64,000 nt of DNA from Chloroflexota bacterium (GCA_022826485.1 JAJDUU010000025.1:62001-126000), one strand, 5' to 3'; shown: positions 8,916-16,381, counted from the first letter of the stretch. Notes: generated from the sequence alone by a model not told the origin. Translations and numbers: made by a program.

Positions 8916-10240
8916 GTCCGGCAATCCCTGGAATCGTCCACATAAAGAAGAACTGGCATCTGGAGCAGAATCCCTTCCCGTCCGAGGCCATCGCAAGATT
9001 GGGTGGGGAGGATGAGCGGGAGAACGGCTTGCTGTTCGACCCGGACGTGCACCCCGACAAGTTCCGGGAGGCGGCCGAGAAATTCGGGCTTGGCGCCGCA
9101 TACAGCGGCCTCAAGTTCGGCTTCCTGTGGTCCCTCGGAACGGGCCTTCACGGGGACGCTCGCGGGTTCGGCAAGTCGAGCCTGATGCAGCACCTCGCAG
9201 AGACCATCAACGAGGACTTCGGAAGGCAGGTGTTCCTAGACGCCGGCCTCGACGCGAGCGACTCCGAAGAACACCCGATCTGCGCGGTCCTCGCTTCCTT
9301 CGACATGGCGAATGTGCGATCCCTGCACGCGGTGTTCTTCGCCGCGGTCGAGTACGCCTGTCGGTTCCGCCGACCGGAGTACCCGACGCTTCTCGAGCGT
9401 GGTTACCAAAGACTCACGGACCAGATTGGTAGCAGCGACCAGGCTCAGCTTGTCGCCGCAGTCAACAGCACGCAGCTCAACCTCCGTGGACGCACTCTGG
9501 GGCCGCCCGTTGCCGAATTCCTTGAACTTCTGTGTTCGGGCGATTTCCAAGCCGTGATCGAGCATCTCGGGAACGCTACGCCAGCGCGTCGCACCAGAAA
9601 TGGTGCTCTCTATCTGGCCACGCTCCTGATCTTCCTCAAGTCGGCCGGCATCGCGCACATCCTGCTCTGCTGCGATCAACTCGAGGACTTCGCGGCGACC
9701 ACAACCGCGAAGCAGAAGCGATCCATCGAGATCGAGCGCTTCCGGGACTACCTGCTTGAGATCCAGCCCATGGCCGACTTGCTGAGTGTTGTCGTGACGA
9801 TGCACCCGCGGGCCGTGCAGGCAATCGCTGAGATGTGGCAGCTGGCTGATCTTCCAAGCTACGACCACGACCGAGAGGAGAACCGACACCGGGTCGTGAT
9901 CCTCGAACGCATCGGCTCAGCGGCGAAGACATCGCGTCTGCTACGCCCCTACCTCGACCGATTCCGGGCTGATAGCGCGCCGACCGATCTCGATCCACTC
10001 GCTCCGTTCACTGCGGATGCCATCGAGGCTGTCTTTACTCGATCCGACGGGAAGCCGCGCGACATTCTGAGGAAGGCTCAGGTGCTTATCGAGAGAGGCG
10101 CCGAAAAGAACTGGTCGGTCATCGACGGTGCGCGGGCGGCGCAGCTCCTCGATACATGGGTACTGGACGAGTCCGACGAGAATCTCCTCAATCCGTCTGC
10201 AGCCCTCGTGCCCGGTGACGTCGATTGGGGTGGCAGATGA
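8912..10240 (+). CDS. Cdc6/Orc-like AAA ATPase, second gene of operon
   Basis: The 442-residue protein has a nucleotide-binding loop at 81-90 (GDARGFGKSS), a variant Walker A where the usual first Gly is Asp, as in Orc/Cdc6-like loops of form xxRGxGKS. Walker B is at 249-260 (HILLCCDQLEDF), a sensor-like strand is at 293-300 (VVVTMHPR), and a sensor-2-like SDGKPRDILRKA is at 379-389. This arrangement fits an AAA or STAND ATPase acting on DNA. The start overlaps the upstream stop by ATGA and its stop overlaps the next start the same way. It probably drives conformational or DNA-translocation steps for the nuclease downstream. No named family is assigned. Confidence 0.85.
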   Translation: MSPAIPGIVHIKKNWHLEQNPFPSEAIARLGGEDERENGLLFDPDVHPDKFREAAEKFGLGAAYSGLKFGFLWSLGTGLHGDARGFGKSSLMQHLAETINEDFGRQVFLDAGLDASDSEEHPICAVLASFDMANVRSLHAVFFAAVEYACRFRRPEYPTLLERGYQRLTDQIGSSDQAQLVAAVNSTQLNLRGRTLGPPVAEFLELLCSGDFQAVIEHLGNATPARRTRNGALYLATLLIFLKSAGIAHILLCCDQLEDFAATTTAKQKRSIEIERFRDYLLEIQPMADLLSVVVTMHPRAVQAIAEMWQLADLPSYDHDREENRHRVVILERIGSAAKTSRLLRPYLDRFRADSAPTDLDPLAPFTADAIEAVFTRSDGKPRDILRKAQVLIERGAEKNWSVIDGARAAQLLDTWVLDESDENLLNPSAALVPGDVDWGGR

Positions 10241-10971
10241 TTAGTTTTCCTGGGCTGTGCAGGGACCTGTTCCTCATGGCCCAGATACCGTTGAGCGCGG
10301 CGTCTCGCGGCCATCAGTGGGAGCGGTGGATTCAGCATCACCTCGCGAACCGAGGCGTGCGCAGCGACGTTCTCCCCGGGGGATACAAGCTCCTGGGAAC
10401 CTCGTCGCTAAGCGGCCTCTCGCACCAGTTGGATGCTACCCTCTCTTCCCGAGAGGCCATCGTCATCGGTGAGTGGAAGGCGTATCAGGGGTTCTTCCCG
10501 AAGAACGAGCTGATCCGCTTCAAGGCCGTCACCGACGACTACTACTTCGGTCTCCGCGGACAGCACCCGGCTCGCTCCATCATGCGTCTCTTTGGAGGGC
10601 CGGGCATTGCCACGCGTGAACTGCGCAGCTACGCCGCCAGCTGGGGCATAACGCTCGTCGACTCCGAGCGGTGGCCGGCCCCCGTACTTGCGAGCGAGCA
10701 CCTCTTGTGGCCGCCGGGCGACTTCGAAGCGCCGGCACAGGAGGATCGTCAGCATCTGGCATGGCTCTCGCGGCCACTTCAAGATGTGCTCCCCCTTCTT
10801 CCGGATGGCGACTACCGGGTGCGGCGCCCGCTCCCGTCGGCAGCCATCGCCGGCGCCTTGGACCGTCACGACTTCTGGTCTGAACGTCTTTGGTTCTCCA
10901 TCGATGCAGTCCCAGGCAAGTTCGAGGCGCTCATTGAGCATTACTCGACGAGGTGGGCTCAGGCGGCATGA
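10237..10971 (+). CDS. PD-(D/E)XK nuclease-like protein, third gene of operon
   Basis: This 244-residue protein carries a restriction-endonuclease-fold signature: helix 1 Glu29 in SRGHQWERWIQHHL, then Asp66 in HQLDATL and Glu79-x-Lys81 in IVIGEWKAY, with the hydrophobic strand expected before the ExK. This is the layout of Mrr-like and similar PD-(D/E)XK nucleases. The C-terminal half (from about 110) is unassigned. The start used is ATG 10237, in the ATGA overlap with the ATPase stop; a TTG at 10225 is less likely. It is the probable effector of the operon, cutting DNA under control of the ATPase. Activity is inferred from motif spacing only. Confidence 0.8.
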   Translation: MISFPGLCRDLFLMAQIPLSAASRGHQWERWIQHHLANRGVRSDVLPGGYKLLGTSSLSGLSHQLDATLSSREAIVIGEWKAYQGFFPKNELIRFKAVTDDYYFGLRGQHPARSIMRLFGGPGIATRELRSYAASWGITLVDSERWPAPVLASEHLLWPPGDFEAPAQEDRQHLAWLSRPLQDVLPLLPDGDYRVRRPLPSAAIAGALDRHDFWSERLWFSIDAVPGKFEALIEHYSTRWAQAA

Positions 10972-11738
10972 GTCTTCGGACATGCACTCTATGCGGTTGT
11001 GGTGACCTGGGACCGTGGGAGGCGTCCCCGTGTCCGTCGGTCTTGGCCGCTCGGGGGAAATCCCTCGGGAATGCCGACGCGGCGGTGTATGTCCTTGAGC
11101 GCGCCGACGGCCCATTGAGCATCTACGACATCCAACGCGGCATCACGAGGAATTTCGGGTGGGAGCCGTACAGACCCTCACTCACAGTAAGCGTTGCCAA
11201 TGACCTGCGCTGCTGCTGGGCAGGGAAGGGGCTCTACGCTCTATATCGCCACGGACTGATACCAGGACCCCGCAAACTCGTCGATGTCGCCAAGATCGTC
11301 CTCCAGGCTCAGGACACCGAGCTCACCGCCGACGAAATCTCCTTTGCTATGAGGCACCTTGGCTACCGCTTTCAGAAGCAGTCGCTCATCAACGCGCTGC
11401 TGAAAGAGAGGTCCATAGAACGCGTCGCTTGGAGGACTTGGGTGTTCGGCACAGACAGGCCGATTTCCAACATAAGGGTCGCACCAACAGTCACGAAGTT
11501 CGAGAGAGTCGTAGAGCGAGTCCGCCAGTCGGTGTCCTTGGCTCTAGTTGAACATAGGCGGCGACTATCTCGAACAGGATTGGGCCTCGCCGATACAGAC
11601 AGCATCTACACAGACGGTTCGCAGCCCCCTGCTGAGCCATGGCGCGACGCCTCGTTGTCAGAGGTAGTCGAACGGGGTATGGCTCCAGAACGAGCCAGAT
11701 CGCTGTGTGATGCGACCTGTGATTCCGATCGGGATTGA
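10968..11738 (+). CDS. Zinc-finger plus tandem winged-helix protein, fourth gene of operon
   Basis: The 256-residue protein begins with a compact cysteine cluster (CTLCGCGDLGPWEASPC, Cys at about 6, 9, 11 and 22), likely a zinc knuckle. Two winged-helix-like units follow. The first is at about 35-95 (ADAAVYVLERADGPLSIYDI, ending GKGLYALYRHG) and resembles HARE-HTH domains. The second is at about 105-165 (VDVAKIVLQAQDTELTADEI). The C-terminal 90 residues are polar and low in structure. ATG 10968 is fixed by the ATGA overlap with the nuclease stop. It is probably a nucleic-acid-binding specificity or regulatory subunit. No family name can be given with confidence. Confidence 0.75.
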   Translation: MSLRTCTLCGCGDLGPWEASPCPSVLAARGKSLGNADAAVYVLERADGPLSIYDIQRGITRNFGWEPYRPSLTVSVANDLRCCWAGKGLYALYRHGLIPGPRKLVDVAKIVLQAQDTELTADEISFAMRHLGYRFQKQSLINALLKERSIERVAWRTWVFGTDRPISNIRVAPTVTKFERVVERVRQSVSLALVEHRRRLSRTGLGLADTDSIYTDGSQPPAEPWRDASLSEVVERGMAPERARSLCDATCDSDRD

Positions 11739-11743
11739 TGCGC

Positions 11744-11749
11744 TATAGT
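11744..11749 (+). promoter_or_regulatory. Possible -10 element for Xre/RES pair (leaderless)
   Basis: TATAGT lies seven bases before the ATG at 11756. A start of transcription at the usual distance would fall on or next to the A of the start codon, giving a leaderless mRNA. No convincing -35 box is seen, so support is weak. Confidence 0.35.
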
Positions 11750-11755
11750 CTGCCA

Positions 11756-12148
11756 ATGACGACCACGCCGGTTGCCCGCTCTGATTACGACGCGCACGCG
11801 CGAGCGATTCGCTCCGCTTTCCCGGAGGTGGTCCGCGAGGTGCGCGACATCCTCGGTGCGCGGCTCTGCGCGTACCTGGGGTCGGTGAAGGAAACCCGCG
11901 CCGTGCACCAGTGGGCAGAGGGGTCGCGCGCCCCTAGCGCCGAGGTGCAGCGGCGGTTGCGCGTCGCCCTGCAGGCCGCGGCTCCGATCGCAGCCGCCGA
12001 CTCGGCTGCCGTTGCGCAGGCCTGGTTCCAGGGCCTGAACCCGCAGCTCGACGATTGCTCGCCCCTGCACCTGCTCCGCGTGGGCGATCTCGACGAGATC
12101 GGCCCCGCGGTGATCGGTGCCGCGCGCTCCTTCCTGGCCAGCGGTTGA
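11756..12148 (+). CDS. Xre/MbcA/ParS-type antitoxin (DUF2384-like)
   Basis: The 130-residue protein starts at ATG 11756 and overlaps the next frame at its stop. The N-terminal half has a helical DNA-binding region (LCAYLGSVKETRAVHQWAEG, then RRLRVALQAA). The C-terminal part (AWFQGLNPQLDDCSPLHLLR) matches the DUF2384 antitoxin-binding region, where a Trp-x-Gly-x-Asn stretch is followed by a Pro-Leu helix. It should bind and neutralise the RES toxin encoded immediately downstream and repress their shared promoter. It follows the four-gene operon by 17 bases and could be partly read through from it. Confidence 0.85.
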   Translation: MTTTPVARSDYDAHARAIRSAFPEVVREVRDILGARLCAYLGSVKETRAVHQWAEGSRAPSAEVQRRLRVALQAAAPIAAADSAAVAQAWFQGLNPQLDDCSPLHLLRVGDLDEIGPAVIGAARSFLASG

Positions 12149-12711
12149 GCGGCATCCTCGAGACGGTGGCCGCCTACGGTCCCGTCTTCCGCCTTGCTCG
12201 CGCCCCCGATCCCTGGGCATGGCCCGACTGGAGTCAGGCCGGCCTCGACGGAACCTTCGGGAATCGCTGGGACGACTCCGAGGGCGAGTACCGCGTCCTC
12301 TACGCGAGTTCGACCCGCTTCGGCGCCCTGCTTGAGACGCTGGCGCGCTTCCGACCTGACCTCGCGGTCGTCGCCGGCCTTCGCGAGATCGAGGGGGAGG
12401 ACGACGCCCTGGCCGCCGGCACCGTTCCCCGCGAGTGGTTCGAGCGGCGGCTCATGGGTGTGGCCGAGCTCTCCGGCGCGTACGCCGAGGTCGGGGCGGC
12501 CGCGTCGCTGGCGACGATCCGCTCGCAGCTGGCCGCGAGGGCGCTCCATCACGGCCTGACGGAGGTCGACACCGCCGCGATTCGCGCCTCCGTCCCGCGC
12601 GGCTTTACGCAGGAGGTGTCGAGGCTCGTGTACCGGAGCCGCACTGCCGAGGGCCAGCCGCTCGCCGGCATCCGCTACCGCTCGCGCCTCGACGACGACA
12701 CCGACAACTGA
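12145..12711 (+). CDS. RES-domain toxin
   Basis: The 188-residue protein has the RES fold pattern: VFRLARAP near the start (Arg), GNRWDDSEGEYRVLYASS (residues about 50-70), ALLETLARFRP (Glu), and a late Ser/Arg segment (GIRYRSRLD). RES toxins deplete or modify NAD-related substrates, by NAD phosphorolysis or ADP-ribosylation in studied members. TTG 12145 is chosen because TTGA overlaps the antitoxin stop; GTG 12166 is an alternative. Typical RES/Xre gene order is antitoxin first, as here. The pair probably stabilises the island or acts in stress or phage response. Confidence 0.85.
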   Translation: MSGILETVAAYGPVFRLARAPDPWAWPDWSQAGLDGTFGNRWDDSEGEYRVLYASSTRFGALLETLARFRPDLAVVAGLREIEGEDDALAAGTVPREWFERRLMGVAELSGAYAEVGAAASLATIRSQLAARALHHGLTEVDTAAIRASVPRGFTQEVSRLVYRSRTAEGQPLAGIRYRSRLDDDTDN

Positions 12712-12883
12712 GCCGTCTTCGAGCCGGCGCCGGTAGCGCCCGCTCCGTTACGCGTGCTCGACGCCGAACCGGTGCGGTCCGTCGATCCCGACGTGACTCG
12801 CGCGGTCAGCGTACTGGGGCTCCGGGTCCGGTAGGGCGGGACGGGCCTGTTGGGGCCGCAAGAGGACAGTCAGCCCGGCATAG

Positions 12884-12912
12884 CTATCCCCACCCGCGTG
12901 GGGGTGAACCGG
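12884..12912. repeat. Solitary type I-E-like CRISPR repeat
   Basis: These 29 bases begin CTATCCCCACCCGCGTGGG and end GGTGAACCGG, closely resembling type I-E repeats (GC-rich short hairpin, GTGAACCG end). No second copy is found about 61 bases either side, and no cas genes are in the window, so it is an orphan or a chance match. It lies directly before the regulator fragment. Confidence 0.45.
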
Positions 12913-12924
12913 ACCCGGGCGGGC

Positions 12925-13289
12925 TTTCGCTGGCGGGTGGCCGCCGAGCCGACAGACACGTACGTCAGGGGCGATCTGGCCGTCGACTTCGCCGAGCGCC
13001 AGATAACCTGGGGCGATCGGCGGGTCCCGCTCGCCGCGACGGAGTACCGGATGCTGTCTGAGATTGCGGCCAGGTCGGGACGAGTCTGACCTACAAGGAG
13101 CTCCTGGACCGGGTCTGGGGCAAATGTAAGCACGGCGACGTGCGGCCCATGCGCACCATCGTGAACGAGGTCCGCCGCAAACTGCGTGACTACGCGGACG
13201 GCCTCACCAACATCTTCATCGAGCCTCGCGTCGGCTACCGGGTGGCGATGGCCGAGACGGGTGGGGCCGGGCCGTCCAAAGGCCCCTGA
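12925..13289 (+). pseudogene. OmpR/PhoB-type DNA-binding domain fragment, frameshifted
   Basis: The frame to 13089 encodes VRGDLAVDFAERQITWGDRRVPLAATEYRML and SEIAARSGRV, then stops at TGA. A shift of one base at about 13086 restores LTYKELLDRVWG, VRPMRTIVNEVRRKLRD and IFIEPRVGYRV, the rest of a winged-helix output domain of a two-component response regulator. One missing base therefore broke the gene. The receiver domain expected upstream is absent, replaced by sequence containing the CRISPR-like repeat. It is a decayed chromosomal or transferred regulator; a DNA-binding product is unlikely. Confidence 0.8.
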
Positions 13290-13355
13290 AGCGGGGCTCT
13301 CCTACCTCAGAACAGGGGGCGAGGGCATCAGCTCCGCTGGTCGGAGACATGGCTT

Positions 13356-13391
13356 GCACGTCCAGCGACTAGTTGGAGAACCTGGACGTGC
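13356..13391. repeat. 10-bp perfect inverted repeat
   Basis: GCACGTCCAG (13356-13365) and CTGGACGTGC (13382-13391) are reverse complements with a 16-base spacer. It lies downstream of the broken regulator fragment. No T-tract follows, so its role (weak terminator, protein site, recombination site) is open. Confidence 0.8.
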
Positions 13392-13818
13392 CGGTTGCGG
13401 AGGGCGGAGTTAGCGACTCGCGGGCCAAGTTTGTGGGGTCGGCCGGATTTCCGGGGGCGAACCGGCGAGAGTTGTACCGGCGCGCTGGGACCTCGGTACC
13501 GCCCGGCTCTGAGTGGCTGTTGCCCTACGCGGCTGCGGATCCCGCCGGGATGCAGCACTGCTCACGGTGGCCGCGCTGCCATCCAGGGTCAACATGGTTG
13601 CCTTCGTGCCGCCAAGCGCCATGGATTGCTTGCCAAGATGGACTGATCAGCGCGCGGCGGGTGCTGGACAAAGTCGCGCAGACGCTCTCATCGACGCCCA
13701 CGGACGACCAGATGTGCCGCCGGAAGCTCTGCCGCGGGTCGGGCGCGTGCCAGACGCATCTGGCCAATCTGGAGAGGTTGCCTTGAACTTCCGGGAAGCA
13801 GCCTAATCCCTGGAAGAA

Positions 13819-13847
13819 ATGTTGGCCGATGTTGGCGAAATGTTGGC
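13819..13847. repeat. Three helically phased ATGTTGGC repeats
   Basis: ATGTTGGC occurs at 13819, 13829 and 13840, spaced 10 and 11 bases, so all face one side of the helix. They lie about 55-80 bases from the tRNA-Lys 3' end, as arm-type integrase sites often do. No integrase gene is seen, so the function is a guess. Confidence 0.55.
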
Positions 13848-13899
13848 AAACGGCCATTCACGGGGAGTCATGGGACCCCCAAAACAGGCCTCACAAACC

Positions 13900-13975
13900 T
13901 GGTACCCCCGGTAGGAATCGAACCTACAACCTTCGGATTAAGAGTCCGCTGCTCTGCCAATTGAGCTACGGAGGC
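13900..13975 (-). tRNA. tRNA-Lys (anticodon CTT)
   Basis: The reverse strand reads a complete 76-base cloverleaf: acceptor GCCTCCG/CGGGGGT, D arm GCTC...GAGC, anticodon stem GCGGA/TCCGA (GCGGA pairs imperfectly at one end) with loop CTCTTAA, T arm GTAGG TTCGATT CCTAC, discriminator A and encoded CCA. The CTT anticodon reads AAG. The 3' end points toward the accessory island at 1-13.9 kb, the usual arrangement for integration at a tRNA gene. Confidence 0.97.
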
Positions 13976-14054
13976 CGGTTGCCCAGTCTACTGGCGCGGT
14001 GCTGGCCGGCTCAATAACCGGGCGCCGACTGCAGCATGATTTAAGCTTGACGGC

Positions 14055-14681
14055 ATGAGCAGCGACGCTCCGCAAGAGTCCCCGCAGCCGACGCCGGAAG
14101 GGCGGCGCGTGCGGCTCCCGTCCCTGTCGCGAAGCGCCGCCGTGATCGCCCTGGCGCTGTCGGCGCTGGCCGTTGGTGGCGCCGCATTGGGACTGTCAAT
14201 CGCCAACCGTCTGGGGGACGACGATCGCGGATCGGTGGCATTCGTCAGCCGGGTTGACGCGGGACGCTGGAGCGAGCGATTCGGACCCGCACCAGGCTAC
14301 AAGCCCGGCTACGACCGGCCGCGAAGCCGATTTGGGCGAGGCTCGTTCGGCAAGGACGGCTGGGACCGCAGGAGTGGCGGCAAGCGCGACGTTCGCTCGC
14401 CGACCGGCAAGGATGCCGCTGTATCGGCGGGCATGGTGATTGCGATCGGCGAGATCACGGGGGTGTCGTACGCCACGATCAGCATGTTCACCATTCTCGG
14501 TAACGACGTTGATGTTGCCCTGCGGGATGCCGATCAGGCCGAGGGCGTTGCCCTTGGCGGATGGGCGGTCGTCATGGCCGAACGGACCGCCGACGGGCTG
14601 GTGGCGCGCTGGGTGCAGCCGATGCCGGCGCCGGACGCGCTCCCCGACCGCGCGCAACTGCGGCCCGCGGCCGCCAGCTAG
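14055..14681 (+). CDS. Single-pass membrane protein of unknown function
   Basis: This 208-residue protein has one transmembrane helix at about residues 28-50 (SAAVIALALSALAVGGAALGL) after a Pro/Glu-rich N-terminus, then an Arg/Gly/Asp-rich, probably disordered region (about 80-125). A compact C-terminal domain follows (SAGMVIAIGEITGVSYATI, GNDVDVALRDADQAEGVALGGWAVV). I recognise no family. The 12-base gap to the next membrane protein gene suggests co-transcription. It is the first gene on the chromosomal side of the tRNA-Lys junction. Confidence 0.7.
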   Translation: MSSDAPQESPQPTPEGRRVRLPSLSRSAAVIALALSALAVGGAALGLSIANRLGDDDRGSVAFVSRVDAGRWSERFGPAPGYKPGYDRPRSRFGRGSFGKDGWDRRSGGKRDVRSPTGKDAAVSAGMVIAIGEITGVSYATISMFTILGNDVDVALRDADQAEGVALGGWAVVMAERTADGLVARWVQPMPAPDALPDRAQLRPAAAS

Positions 14682-14693
14682 TCGCGGCTGCCA

Positions 14694-15326
14694 GTGACGA
14701 TGCTGCGGCACATGCGCGACGTTCCGCTCTATGCGGCGATTGGCGTCGGGCCGCTGGTGGCCGGTCGCACGGTGATCGATGGGTTCATTGGCGTCCAGGG
14801 CGAACCGTGGCTCGCGCGCACCTCGCTCACCATTGAGTGGCTGGCATTCGCGGTGCTCGGCTATTTCTTCACGCGAACGCTGATTGGGCTGTCGCTGGAC
14901 TACGAGACGTTCTGGCGAGTGCCGGGCCGGGTGAGCGAGTTTGCCGCGCTGCTGGCGGCGGAGAGCTCCGGCGGGCCGCTGCATGCGCACGTGGAGCGGG
15001 CGGGGGGCGACATTGCGGCGGCGCTGCACGTCAGGACACTAGGTCGGGCCGGCATCGGCGGCGGGTCGCTCGGTCGGCTGCAGGCGCTGTACACCGCCTT
15101 TCGAGCAGGCTGGCTCGGGGCCGTTGTCGCGCTCGTGTGCCTGGTCGTCGAGCTCGTGCGCCGCGCGGTGAGCGGGGACGATGGAATCCTGCTCATCGGA
15201 GTCTTGGCGGTCGTCGCGGCTTCGGTGATCCTGGTCGCGTCGGTTGGAAGCCTGATCGTTGGCCGCGGCGTCGCCGCGGCCGCGACTCAGCAAATCGTGC
15301 GGCAAGCCGCGGCCGCGTCCGCCTGA
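14694..15326 (+). CDS. Multi-pass membrane protein of unknown function
   Basis: The 210-residue protein has at least three hydrophobic helices: WLAFAVLGYFFTRTLIG (about 50-66), WLGAVVALVCLVVELV (about 135-150) and GILLIGVLAVVAASVILVAS (about 158-177). The middle contains a soluble segment with a Gly-rich turn (AGIGGGSLGRLQAL). The GTG at 14694 and an ATG two codons later are both possible. No catalytic motif or family is recognised. It converges with the Nif3 gene, 28 bases away, and probably works with the preceding membrane protein. Confidence 0.7.
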   Translation: MTMLRHMRDVPLYAAIGVGPLVAGRTVIDGFIGVQGEPWLARTSLTIEWLAFAVLGYFFTRTLIGLSLDYETFWRVPGRVSEFAALLAAESSGGPLHAHVERAGGDIAAALHVRTLGRAGIGGGSLGRLQALYTAFRAGWLGAVVALVCLVVELVRRAVSGDDGILLIGVLAVVAASVILVASVGSLIVGRGVAAAATQQIVRQAAAASA

Positions 15327-15354
15327 GCCGCCGGCGCCCCAGCCTCCCGACCGC

Positions 15355-16119
15355 TTAGGCGATCGTCGGCAAATCGAGAAACGTCGCCTCGCAGTCGCGC
15401 TCGCCGGCGATGAGGTCGGCCAGGGCGCGCACGCCGAAGACCTCGGTGGCGTAGTGTCCGGCGGCGATGAAGTGGATGCCAAGCTCATGTGCGAGCATCT
15501 CCGCCGGTTCGGCCATGTCGCCCGTGAGCATGGCGTCGGCTCCCAGGGCCTGCGCCTCCTGGATAAATGACGCCCCGCCGCCGCTGCACACGGCGACGCG
15601 TTCGATCGCGGACGGCCCGTGCATGAACGTCGCGTGCGGCCGGCCAATGGCGGCGTTGACGCGCTCGACCAGTGCCGTTGGCGTGAGTGGTTGCGGTGAG
15701 CGTCCGATCTTGCCGATGGACCGGCCGCCGCTGGCGGCGAACGGCGTGGGCTCCGGCTCGAGCCCAAGCGCGTCCACGATCCGCGCGTTGTTGCCCAGGC
15801 TGTCGTGCGCGTCCAGCGCCAGGTGGTAGGCCGCGAGGGTGATGTCGGCGTCGAAGAGCGCGCGCAATCGCTCGCGCATCACGCGATTGACCACGCGGCT
15901 GTCACGGTCCCAGAAGAGCCCGTGGTGCACGACGACCAGTTGCGCCCCGGCTCGCGCGGCTTGCCCGAACAGCGCCAGGCTGGAGCTGACGGCGGTGACC
16001 ACACGCTCGACGCGCTCGCTGCCGACCACCTGCAGGCCCATGGGGCCATAGTCTGGAAACGCGGCCACGTCGAGCGTGGCGTCCAGAAACGCGATCAGGT
16101 CGTCGCGGCGCTCCGACAC
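15355..16119 (-). CDS. Nif3-like dinuclear metal protein
   Basis: The 254-residue protein matches the Nif3/YbgI family: YGPMGLQVVG near the start, QLVVVHHGLFW (metal-binding His pair, residues about 55-65), LAAYHLALDAHDSLGNN (His and Asp), AVCSGGGASFIQEAQALGADAMLTGDM, and IAAGHYATEVFGVRAL near the end. These residues bind two metals in known structures. The family is variously annotated as a GTP cyclohydrolase 1 type 2 homologue; its true substrate is unsettled. GTG 16119 is chosen because it begins VSERRDDL just before the conserved helix and lies 7 bases after the DUF5069 stop. It is the last gene of a four-gene leftward cluster. Confidence 0.9.
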   Translation of the reverse strand: MSERRDDLIAFLDATLDVAAFPDYGPMGLQVVGSERVERVVTAVSSSLALFGQAARAGAQLVVVHHGLFWDRDSRVVNRVMRERLRALFDADITLAAYHLALDAHDSLGNNARIVDALGLEPEPTPFAASGGRSIGKIGRSPQPLTPTALVERVNAAIGRPHATFMHGPSAIERVAVCSGGGASFIQEAQALGADAMLTGDMAEPAEMLAHELGIHFIAAGHYATEVFGVRALADLIAGERDCEATFLDLPTIA

Positions 16120-16126
16120 CCGGCGG

Positions 16127-16381
16127 TTAGCTGACGGCCTTGCTTGCCTCGCGCACCCCGTCGACCAGCTCGGCGTCCGTGTCGCTGGCTGTGGCGATGC
16201 GCATGAACTCGTCGGCCGAGATTCCCAGCTCGCCCAGCACTCGCTTGTCGATCGGGCACGGGTAGATGTAGTCGTCGATAGTCCCGTCGGCCTTGGCCCG
16301 GGCCTTGTCGGACATGCGAGCAATCCAGGGAATGCCGCCGATGACCAGATCGCGCGATCGCGGCTGGAAGCTTTCGCTCAT
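16127..16381 (-). CDS. DUF5069 protein
   Basis: This 84-residue protein contains the DUF5069 hallmark: LVIGGIPWIARMSDKARAK followed by DDYIYPCPIDKRVL and a small helical end (GISADEFMRIA). ATG 16381 (MSESFQ) is preferred to an upstream start at 16408 because of the family N-terminus. No enzymatic role is established for the family. It lies between the APH-like and Nif3 genes in a tight leftward cluster and is presumably co-transcribed. Confidence 0.85.
   Translation of the reverse strand: MSESFQPRSRDLVIGGIPWIARMSDKARAKADGTIDDYIYPCPIDKRVLGELGISADEFMRIATASDTDAELVDGVREASKAVS

Larger units (their letters stand above)
13290..13899. other. Gene-poor stretch between island and tRNA-Lys
   Basis: No frame here has a recognisable family motif. 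It contains a 10-bp perfect inverted repeat at 13356-13391 and three copies of ATGTTGGC near 13819-13847, just before the tRNA-Lys 3' end. It is probably decayed island-end sequence. Confidence 0.5.

Noticed and set aside
12823-12975. A CRISPR array
   Set aside because: Only one repeat-like unit is present; positions one repeat-plus-spacer away on both sides do not match, and there are no cas genes.
13080-13095. Programmed frameshifting of the regulator
   Set aside because: No slippery run or downstream structure is seen, and the receiver domain is missing, so decay is simpler.
13373-13857. Short open frames on both strands before tRNA-Lys
   Set aside because: No ribosome site, family motif or consistent codon use; they overlap each other in several frames.
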